Source: Chryseosolibacter indicum
Lineage (GTDB): Bacteria; Bacteroidota; Bacteroidia; Cytophagales; Cyclobacteriaceae
Assembly (NCBI RefSeq): GCF_018598585.1
Contig: NZ_JAHESD010000065.1
Coordinates: 1-32,271, forward strand
Reading direction: 5' to 3'
Length of the DNA: 32,271 nt
The notes beneath the pieces were generated by a model. It was given only the letters and a program-made list of their open reading frames with translations. It was not told where the DNA came from and searched no databases. Made by a program: the position numbers and the translations under genes. Positions 19,737 through 25,744 of this stretch are shown here, in pieces. Positions within the stretch are counted from its first letter, which is position 1. Each line of letters starts with the position of its first letter.

Positions 19737-20600
19737 TTAATTGTTATTCACTGGTACAGTTGTACAATGATACTTTACCAATCCATCCATAGGATGCTGC
19801 ACGATCTGCTCAATAATAATTCCCATGTCCTCTGCTGTTTCCTGTAAGTAACCACTAAAATTATGAGCGACGGAACCAATGAAACTGACTTTTATCTGTT
19901 TTTTAATATGCGGATAACGCAACACGTAATAAAGAAAAAACTTACTGAAGTTTCCCAATATAATACTTCTTAATTCCGGCACCATAGAATATTTTAATAA
20001 GAACGGAGTAAATGAAGCTAAGAACTTGTTGGGAAGAGGCCTATTGTAAATACTGTCAAGTATCGTAGCCCGATCTAGTTGGTAAGTATGTTTGAAATCT
20101 TCAAGGATCTGCGAAGGGAGTTTTTCCTGTAACAGTAAAGCTAGTAAATCTTTACTCATTACGGTACCGCTACCCCAATCTGAAAATATGTAGCCTAATG
20201 AGGGCATAATATTAGCAATTTCACGACCATTGTATAGACATGAATTAGCACCTGTGCCAAGAATACATGCAATACCTTCTTCGTCTTGAAGCAAACTTCT
20301 TGCTGCACCTAAAATATCACCACAAACTTCAGCGGAAGTCTTAGCTGGGACAACTGCATCTATTGCGTCCCTCACCTGTATTGCCTTTACAGGTAAACCA
20401 CAACCCGCTCCGTAGAAGAACACTCTTTCTACACCTTTTACCTGAGGTAAAACCTTTTGTTCAATGGTTGAAGCGATTTTTTCAGTAGTTAAAAAATAAG
20501 GATTAAGTCCTTCTGTAATTATAGTAGTTATAGTATTGCCTATATCATCCACTAATCTCCATTCCGTTTTTGTTGAGCCACTATCAGCTATTAAGAGCAT
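19737..20600 (-). CDS. BadF/BadG-family amino-sugar kinase (GlcNAc or MurNAc kinase)
   Basis: This 287-residue cytoplasmic ATPase of the BadF/BadG/BcrA fold belongs to the group that includes N-acetylglucosamine kinase and the clostridial MurK. Seen in the sequence: the phosphate-1 loop ADSGSTKTEW (5-14), FYGAGC (62-67), the likely catalytic aspartate in VCGDILGAARSL (D95), the phosphate-2 loop LGTGANS (114-120) and SDWGSG (140-145). It would phosphorylate the free sugar released by NagZ- and NamZ-type enzymes, trapping it inside the cell. Which of GlcNAc or MurNAc it prefers cannot be told from sequence alone. It leads a two-gene unit with the GHL10 glycosidase and has its own promoter with the shared element. 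Confidence 0.88.
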   Translation of the reverse strand: MLLIADSGSTKTEWRLVDDIGNTITTIITEGLNPYFLTTEKIASTIEQKVLPQVKGVERVFFYGAGCGLPVKAIQVRDAIDAVVPAKTSAEVCGDILGAARSLLQDEEGIACILGTGANSCLYNGREIANIMPSLGYIFSDWGSGTVMSKDLLALLLQEKLPSQILEDFKHTYQLDRATILDSIYNRPLPNKFLASFTPFLLKYSMVPELRSIILGNFSKFFLYYVLRYPHIKKQIKVSFIGSVAHNFSGYLQETAEDMGIIIEQIVQHPMDGLVKYHCTTVPVNNN

Positions 20601-20655
20601 AATACTAGTTTATTAGAAAACCTATCAAGAATCGATTCTATCCATCCAAATCAGA

Positions 20656-20718
20656 CAAAGATTGGTTTTCTAATTATCGTAGGCATCCCGGAAAATGGTG
20701 ATTTGGCAGAATCACTGA
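20656..20718 (-). promoter_or_regulatory. Kinase-GHL10 promoter with shared activator-like element
   Basis: On the minus strand AAATCACCATTTTC followed by CGGGATGC runs 20704 to 20683, one mismatch from the susC copy. Its 5' edge is 41 nt from AATCTTTG (20663-20656), the -7 box. TCAGTGAT lies six nt further upstream (20718-20711), the same spacing as at susC, and overlaps the TGA stop codon of the response regulator gene. Confidence 0.7.
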
Positions 20719-21347
20719 ATTAACCGCTGTTTATAAGCATTATTAACCAATTCAGCGGTATTCTTAGCTTTCAATTTATAAAGAAGATTCTTTCGATGGG
20801 TTTCAACAGTATTTTTACTAATGAAAAGCTTGTCTGCTATCTCATGGGTTGTAAGACCTGATGCTATACATTCAAGTACTTCTTTTTCCCTATCCGACAA
20901 TTTTTCTAGCATCTGCTCGCCGCTATGACTTTTCATAAAACTGTTGAGCAAAGTTTTACTGGCTTCCTCACTCAGATAATTGGAACCCGATTGTAATGAG
21001 GCAATTGCGCTAAGCAAACTTTCTTTTCCTGTATTCTTTAATACATACCCGCGCGCACCAGCCTTAAGAATGTCTGAAATGTAGTCCCGGTCATTATACA
21101 TTGAGAGGCCAAGGATTTTAACAGATGGATGTTTTTTAGATAACTCTCTGGATGTTTGTATGCCATCCATTTGCGGCATGTTTATATCCATTATTACAAT
21201 ATCGACATCTTCATGAGAACATATTTCTAGAACTTCATATCCATTCTTCGCCTCCCCTACCACACACATATCTTTTTCCTCAACTAAAAGTGATTTAAGG
21301 CCGTCCACAAACATTTGATGATCATCAGCTATCAATACTTTAACCAT
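20712..21347 (-). CDS. NarL/FixJ-family response regulator
   Basis: This 211-residue two-domain transcription factor has an N-terminal receiver (1-120) with the acidic pair D8-D9, phospho-acceptor D54 in VIMDINMP, S82 and K104, and a C-terminal LuxR-type HTH (about 149-205) with LSDREKEVLECIASGLTTHEIADKL and the recognition helix region SKNTVETHRKNLLYKL. All receiver residues needed for phosphorylation are present. No kinase gene is adjacent, but the HisKA_3 kinase at the far end of this cluster is of the type that pairs with NarL-family regulators. It is divergent from namZ across a 301-bp gap and ends just before the kinase promoter. It is a candidate binder of the shared promoter element; this is inference. 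Confidence 0.94.
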   Translation of the reverse strand: MVKVLIADDHQMFVDGLKSLLVEEKDMCVVGEAKNGYEVLEICSHEDVDIVIMDINMPQMDGIQTSRELSKKHPSVKILGLSMYNDRDYISDILKAGARGYVLKNTGKESLLSAIASLQSGSNYLSEEASKTLLNSFMKSHSGEQMLEKLSDREKEVLECIASGLTTHEIADKLFISKNTVETHRKNLLYKLKAKNTAELVNNAYKQRLIQ

Positions 21348-21648
21348 AAAGCTTCGTTAGATGAGTTAATATAGTAAAAGATTTAAGACCAAAACATTAA
21401 AACCTTATGGAATCACAAATAGCCGCTCTTTATTTTTCTTTTTCGAAACTAAGCATATGTCATACAGTGCTAGTTCAGAAATTACTTTTTCCATATAACA
21501 ATTTTTAAAAACGGTACTTTAAATCACTGTTTTTGGTGAGCAATAAAAAGAATGAGTATTTTAAATTTGATCTAAACTTGTTCACTACTCCTGGATTGAT
21601 CTAACATAAAAGAATTATAATAAATATCTTTAAAACACCTCTCAGATA
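21348..21648. other. 301 bp divergent intergenic region (response regulator / namZ)
   Basis: It holds the namZ promoter with the shared element (21521-21569). No clear -7/-33 pair was found for the response regulator gene on the minus strand, and no small gene is evident. The region is strongly AT-rich. Confidence 0.6.
21521..21569 (+). promoter_or_regulatory. namZ promoter with shared activator-like element
   Basis: AAATCACTGTTTTT followed by GGTGAGC (21521-21541) is a TCAC-N8-GTGA dyad. Its 5' edge is 41 nt before a perfect TAnnTTTG box, TAAATTTG (21562-21569). This is the plus-strand counterpart of the susC and kinase promoters. The predicted leader to the ATG at 21649 is about 75 nt. Confidence 0.65.
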
Positions 21649-22863
21649 ATGAAAACTATTATAACCTTCTCCCTCCTTCTTCTGGTATTTTTATTTTTCT
21701 CAGCACGTTTAAGGAGCAATGATAATCTATCCACTAGTACGGAAATTGTAACTGGAGCTGACCAGGTAGATCAATATATCGGTTATCTTAAAGGAAAGCG
21801 AGTTGGAATGGTGGTAAATCAGACATCGATTATAGGCAATACTTTAAGTGTAGATAGCCTTCTTTCCCTTGGAATTAATGTAACAACCATTTTTGGTCCA
21901 GAACATGGTTTTCGTGGTAATGCAAGTAACGGTGCATTTGTACAAGATGAGATAGACACAAAAACAGGCAAGCGGATTATTTCCCTCTACGGAAAGAAAC
22001 GAAAACCTTCTAAAGAAGATCTTGATCTTATCGACGTGATGGTGTTCGATTTCCAGGATGTCGGCTGTAGGTTTTATACCAATATCAATACTTTGGCTGA
22101 TGTAATGTCTGCCTGTGCGGAAAACGGAAAAGAGCTATTAATTCTAGATAGACCAAATCCCAATGGATATGTAGATGGCCCAGTGCTGGACATGTCGCTC
22201 ACTTCTGCCATTGGAAAGTTTCCTATTCCTATAACCCATGGCATGACTATAGCAGAATTTGCGCTAATGCTTAATGGCGAAGGATGGCTTGAGAATAAAC
22301 AGAAATGCAAACTAAAAATTATAAAAGTTGCAAACTACACGCATGATATGTCTTATACATTACCCGTGAAGCCTTCTCCAAACCTCAATACTCAGCAAGC
22401 AGTTCTGCTATACCCTTCGCTTTGTCTTTTTGAAGGCACTACGCTTAACCATGGAAGAGGTACCTATATGCCATTTGCAGTGCTTGGCAGTCCTGAACTC
22501 AAAGGAAAATATGATTTCTCATATATACCAAAAAGCATTCCCGGCATGAGTGAGAATCCCTTACATCAGGACAAAGCTTGCTATGGCATTGACCTTAGAA
22601 ATTATGATACACACACGTTACATAAAAACGGAAAGATAAACCTACAATGGCTTTTCGAACTGTATAATGCTTATCCGGATAAACAACATTTTTTTAGCAC
22701 AGTTCAGGGCACGCAAATGGGAAACTTTCATAAGTTAGCAGGCACTACTCTATTGAAAGAACAAATTGAAAAAGGGGTTCCTGAAGAAGAAATTAGAAAG
22801 AGCTGGGAGCCAGGACTCTCTAAATACAAAGAAATGAGGATGAAATATCTCTTATATCCTTAG
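21649..22863 (+). CDS. namZ: Exo-beta-N-acetylmuramidase NamZ (DUF1343, GH171)
   Basis: This 404-residue exported protein has an N-terminal hydrophobic signal (about 4-18). It carries the full set of DUF1343 landmarks: GMVVNQTS (53-60), FGPEHGFRG (82-90) with the conserved Glu85, FDFQDVGCRFYT (133-144), LDRPNPNG (166-173), ITHGMTIAE (195-203) and KPSPNL (241-246). Length matches the family. NamZ of B. subtilis (YbbC) releases MurNAc from the non-reducing end of glycan chains and works with NagZ and AmiE, whose counterparts are fused in the GH3 gene of this window. It is transcribed alone, from a promoter with the shared element, and ends in a hairpin that overlaps its own stop codon. Confidence 0.9.
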   Translation: MKTIITFSLLLLVFLFFSARLRSNDNLSTSTEIVTGADQVDQYIGYLKGKRVGMVVNQTSIIGNTLSVDSLLSLGINVTTIFGPEHGFRGNASNGAFVQDEIDTKTGKRIISLYGKKRKPSKEDLDLIDVMVFDFQDVGCRFYTNINTLADVMSACAENGKELLILDRPNPNGYVDGPVLDMSLTSAIGKFPIPITHGMTIAEFALMLNGEGWLENKQKCKLKIIKVANYTHDMSYTLPVKPSPNLNTQQAVLLYPSLCLFEGTTLNHGRGTYMPFAVLGSPELKGKYDFSYIPKSIPGMSENPLHQDKACYGIDLRNYDTHTLHKNGKINLQWLFELYNAYPDKQHFFSTVQGTQMGNFHKLAGTTLLKEQIEKGVPEEEIRKSWEPGLSKYKEMRMKYLLYP

Positions 22864-22890
22864 TTGTAAAATAATACCAAGGATATAAGA
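22850..22890. terminator. Bidirectional terminator-like hairpin between namZ and the phosphoesterase gene
   Basis: TCTTATATCCTT (22850-22861) and AAGGATATAAGA (22879-22890) form a perfect 12-bp stem with a 17-nt loop. The left arm includes the last namZ codons and the first base of its TAG stop. The plus-strand side is followed by a T-containing but not pure T-run. Its position between convergent genes supports a shared terminator. Confidence 0.55.
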
Positions 22891-22905
22891 CTTGTTATTC
22901 AGATT

Positions 22906-23958
22906 CTATTTCACTATCTTCTGAGCTGCGCTTATTTCTTGTTCTCGAAGCTCTTCCTGCTGTTTCTCAAAAGCTTCGTATTCCGCTATTCGCTGGCGCT
23001 CAAGGCTATCTTCTGGCTCCAGGTGGTGTTGCCATTCAAAAATGCGCCGCTCCCAACGGAGGGTTTCTCCCGAAGTGTAAAATACCGTATATCCTGGCAT
23101 AAATCCTTTCCAGTTACCTCCCCACCACGCCGCGCTTACTGATTGGCTTGTTATATACCATATACCTTTGTAGAAAAAATCTTCCGGCACATGACTGTGC
23201 CCCTGCAATACTGCCTTTACATTATGCCTTTCAATAATCTTCCTGAAGTTTACAGTATCTTCTACAACCATATGGCCAAAGGGATTAAACTTGGGATCAC
23301 CATTCATTTGCCCAAGATGACAGAAGGCTGCAATATGAGTCATCACTACAGTAGGCATCTGCGAATGTTTGCCCAAATCAAATCGCAACCACTCTAACTG
23401 CTGCTCACCAAAAGCTCCCTTGTAAGTTATCCCATGTTCTCCTTCTACAGGATGAATGGAATCCATTACAACAAAATGCCAGCCTTTGTGATTGAAGCTG
23501 TAGTAGCTTTCTCGCATGCCAAGCTTGTCCATAATAAGTTTTTTACCTAAATCGGGATCATCTGTAGATACCTTTCTGCGCGAATGCCAGCCCAATACAT
23601 CATGATTTCCAATAGAATTATAATAAGGCATTTTTAATTTATCAGACGCATTTTTATAAAGTTCAATCTGGTCGACAAACTCATCTTTAGCTGTATAATT
23701 CCCGTCAAACGCCAGATCTCCTCCCATTAAAACAAAATCAGCAGACCTATTATTCTTATTAACCGCGTCAATGCAAGCCTGATAACCAATATGTCCTTGC
23801 CTCTTTCTGCGTACATGCATATCAGTAAGGTGAAGGAACGAGAATCCATCTTTAGCAATCTCTCTCTCTGTCATCAAATCAACAGGCTTCAGCAGACCAA
23901 GGCTTACGCTTGCGAAGATCTTCTTTATTGCACTTCTTCTATGGCTAAAACTATTCAT
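22906..23958 (-). CDS. Exported calcineurin-like metallophosphoesterase
   Basis: This protein has 350 residues when started at the ATG 23958-23956. The longer frame to 24021 uses a TTG lying inside the predicted -7 box and is unlikely. The N-terminus MNSFSHRRSAIKKIFASVSLGLL resembles a twin-arginine signal (RRSAIK plus hydrophobic stretch). Metallophosphoesterase motifs are complete: DMH (46-48), GGD (79-81), GNHD (117-120), a downstream THIAAFCH and GHSH. Such enzymes hydrolyse phosphomonoesters or phosphodiesters using two metal ions; the substrate is unknown. It is convergent with namZ and shares the 41-nt promoter layout, suggesting co-regulation with the peptidoglycan genes, perhaps for phosphate-containing wall material or nucleotides. 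Confidence 0.85.
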   Translation of the reverse strand: MNSFSHRRSAIKKIFASVSLGLLKPVDLMTEREIAKDGFSFLHLTDMHVRRKRQGHIGYQACIDAVNKNNRSADFVLMGGDLAFDGNYTAKDEFVDQIELYKNASDKLKMPYYNSIGNHDVLGWHSRRKVSTDDPDLGKKLIMDKLGMRESYYSFNHKGWHFVVMDSIHPVEGEHGITYKGAFGEQQLEWLRFDLGKHSQMPTVVMTHIAAFCHLGQMNGDPKFNPFGHMVVEDTVNFRKIIERHNVKAVLQGHSHVPEDFFYKGIWYITSQSVSAAWWGGNWKGFMPGYTVFYTSGETLRWERRIFEWQHHLEPEDSLERQRIAEYEAFEKQQEELREQEISAAQKIVK

Positions 23959-24264
23959 CTTTAAATTCAAATTAATATGAGGTAAATATCCGTTACTTAA
24001 TAAAGTTTTTTGGTAAGACAAATGTTATGATAATACTAAATAATTCCATCACTGAAAACTGGTATTCACCGCGCATCCATTATCTCTTTTGGTACACTCA
24101 GTGGTACAAGTAGCAACAATTCAACCGTGCTCTACCGAATAATATAGATGAGCCTGTATCCTTAAGTTGGTAGTTTCAGCCTTCTAATTTTGATATACCA
24201 GATGATAAAATATCGGAGAAACATATTATCATTACGGGCGTTGGTATGTTTTGTCCTACTATTT
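23959..24264. other. 306 bp divergent intergenic region (phosphoesterase / TetR)
   Basis: It holds the phosphoesterase promoter (24019-24067) and, on the plus strand, a TAATTTTG box (24185-24192) that fits the TAnnTTTG consensus and could serve the TetR gene. No -33 TTTG was found at the right distance for that box, and no small gene is evident. Confidence 0.5.
24019..24067 (-). promoter_or_regulatory. Phosphoesterase promoter with divergent copy of the shared element
   Basis: On the minus strand GAATACCAGTTTTC followed by AGTGATGG runs 24067 to 24046 and matches the susC element at 15 of 22 positions, including TTTTCAG and GATG. Its 5' edge is exactly 41 nt from AACATTTG (24026-24019), a -7 box of the same (T/A)AnnTTTG form. 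The match is weaker than the other three, but the spacing is identical. Confidence 0.5.
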
Positions 24265-24852
24265 ATGGAAGATTCAAAAGTAAAAATTATCCTGGAGGCT
24301 GCAAAAAAGAGGTTTGCTCATTATGGACTTGCAAAAACGGCAATGAATGAAATTGCTAACGACATTGGAATGTCAAAGGCTTCCTTGTACTACTACTTTA
24401 AAGACAAAGATCAGATTTTCATAGCAGTAGTTGAACAGGACATCAACGAATTTGTAAAAGTCATTGAAGAAGTGGTTGAACGACCAAGCAAGGCCTCCTT
24501 TAAATTAAAAAAATATATCACGTTAAAGAATAATTTACTTATCAAGCTAATCAACCTTGCTAAGGTAGAAACATTTAATGCCGCAGATGTTTTTAATCCG
24601 GTATACGATGAATTAAAATTTAATTTTTTCACAAAAGAAAAAGTATTAATACAAAAAATCTTCGGACAAGGTATTGAGCAGAAGGAGTTCAATAAATTTC
24701 CTGTTGAGCAATATGCCGAACTTTTTTTAACGGTTACCGGAGGCTTGCGAACCATTGCTCTGGCAACACCTGGAGTAGCCCAAACCCAGGAAAGAGTGAA
24801 TGAACAAACTGCACTCTTTTTAGACATCTTCCTAAAATCAATACGTCCGTAA
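24265..24852 (+). CDS. TetR-family transcriptional regulator
   Basis: This protein has 195 residues from the ATG at 24265 (MEDSKVKIILEAAKKRFAHYG). The open frame extends to a TTG at 24190, but that codon lies inside a TAATTTTG promoter box and the extra residues do not look like TetR. The N-terminal HTH is clear (about 15-50): TAMNEIANDIGMSKASLYYYFKDKDQIF. The C-terminal part is the variable ligand-binding and dimer domain. It lies 244 nt before a second TetR gene that leads an RND operon, with no close partner of its own. It may act on the efflux operon or on a distant target. Confidence 0.88.
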   Translation: MEDSKVKIILEAAKKRFAHYGLAKTAMNEIANDIGMSKASLYYYFKDKDQIFIAVVEQDINEFVKVIEEVVERPSKASFKLKKYITLKNNLLIKLINLAKVETFNAADVFNPVYDELKFNFFTKEKVLIQKIFGQGIEQKEFNKFPVEQYAELFLTVTGGLRTIALATPGVAQTQERVNEQTALFLDIFLKSIRP

Positions 24853-25096
24853 CTTATTGGCATGTGAAATTTCTACCCAATTGGACAAATAGTCAAATTG
24901 AGTCAGAAACCAAACATTTGACCTTTTCAGTAAATCGGTCAATAAAAAAGCTCTATTACAGCTCAAAAAAGCAACTTTTTAAATATTTATTGTAATTTTT
25001 TTTAAATTAGCAAGAACTTAATCCTAATCTTGCCGTTATGGAAACTAAGGAAACTTAAATTTATTGAAGAGTTTCCGTGGAATTAAAAGGCGGCTG
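24853..25096. promoter_or_regulatory. Upstream region of the TetR-RND efflux operon with two dyads
   Basis: Two imperfect inverted repeats are visible: TTGGAC-AAATA-GTCAAA (24881-24897) and TTGACC-N13-GGTCAA (24918-24942). A TAATCTTG box at 25025-25032 is one base off TAnnTTTG and is a candidate -7 element. TetR proteins commonly bind dyads near their own promoter, so these are candidate operators. Neither is long enough to be certain. Confidence 0.35.
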
Positions 25097-25738
25097 ATGA
25101 ACGAGATTAGTATAAAGGAAAGGATATTGACAGAGGCGAGTGCGCTTTTTGCCAAGTTTGGATTAAGAAGTATTTCGATGGACGACATTGCTCGTCATCT
25201 TGGGATGTCTAAAAAGACTATATACCAGCATTTCTCAGATAAAGATGAGATCATTACGTTGAGCCTCAAGAGACACCTTGCTGGTGAACGTAACCATCTT
25301 ATAACATTAAAGCGGGAAGCTGTAGATTCAGTTGACTTCCTCATAAAATTAAATCACTTCGTTTTAAAGTATACCAATCAAACTAATCCTGCTATTCTAT
25401 TCGAACTACAAAAATATTATATGGAAGCCTATGAGCTTCTTGAAGAATTTGGACGAAACTTCCTGCTGCAAATCGTTTTTGAAAATCTGCAGGAAGGAGT
25501 TAACGAAGGCAATTTCAAACTGGAAAGTAATCTTGAAGTGATGGCCAGGATGAGGCTTCAGCAGTGCTCGATGCCCCTTGATGACAACCTTTTTCCTCGT
25601 ACAACCTTCAAACCTGAAGAAGTCTCTTTTGCAATTCTCGATCATTTCATTTCAGGTATTGCAACAGAAAAAGGAAAGAAACTTTACCAGCGATACAGGG
25701 CAAAACTTGAAAAGAACTCATTTACTACGATTTTATAA
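25097..25738 (+). CDS. TetR-family regulator of the RND efflux operon
   Basis: This protein has 213 residues from the ATG at 25097, which is preceded by AAAAGG six nt upstream. An in-frame TTG at 25064 would add 11 residues with no better signal. The HTH is typical (about 10-50): ALFAKFGLRSISMDDIARHLGMSKKTIYQHFSDKDEI. The remainder is helical, as in TetR ligand-binding domains. The stop is only 6 nt from the outer-membrane factor gene, so regulator and pump are one transcript. This is the standard Bacteroidota arrangement TetR-TolC-MFP-RND, which suggests autoregulated repression relieved by a pump substrate. Confidence 0.92.
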   Translation: MNEISIKERILTEASALFAKFGLRSISMDDIARHLGMSKKTIYQHFSDKDEIITLSLKRHLAGERNHLITLKREAVDSVDFLIKLNHFVLKYTNQTNPAILFELQKYYMEAYELLEEFGRNFLLQIVFENLQEGVNEGNFKLESNLEVMARMRLQQCSMPLDDNLFPRTTFKPEEVSFAILDHFISGIATEKGKKLYQRYRAKLEKNSFTTIL

Positions 25739-25744
25739 ATATCT

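Noticed and set aside
23959-24021. N-terminal extension of the phosphoesterase from a TTG start
   Set aside because: It would begin inside the predicted -7 box and push the twin-arginine signal away from the N-terminus; the ATG at 23958 is better.
18044-24067. Shared element as a CRP/FNR-type site
   Set aside because: The half-sites read ATCAC then GTGAT, the reverse order of TGTGA-N6-TCACA, and no CRP-like gene is in the window.
24190-24264. N-terminal extension of the first TetR from a TTG start
   Set aside because: The TTG is inside a TAATTTTG promoter box and the added residues are hydrophobic and unlike TetR N-termini; the ATG at 24265 gives the normal length.
25064-25096. 11-residue extension of the second TetR from a TTG start
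   Set aside because: The ATG at 25097 has AAAAGG at good spacing, and the TetR fold begins just after it.
25351-25357. AAATCAC on the plus strand inside the second TetR gene
   Set aside because: It is in coding sequence, lacks the rest of the element and has no -7 box 41 nt downstream.
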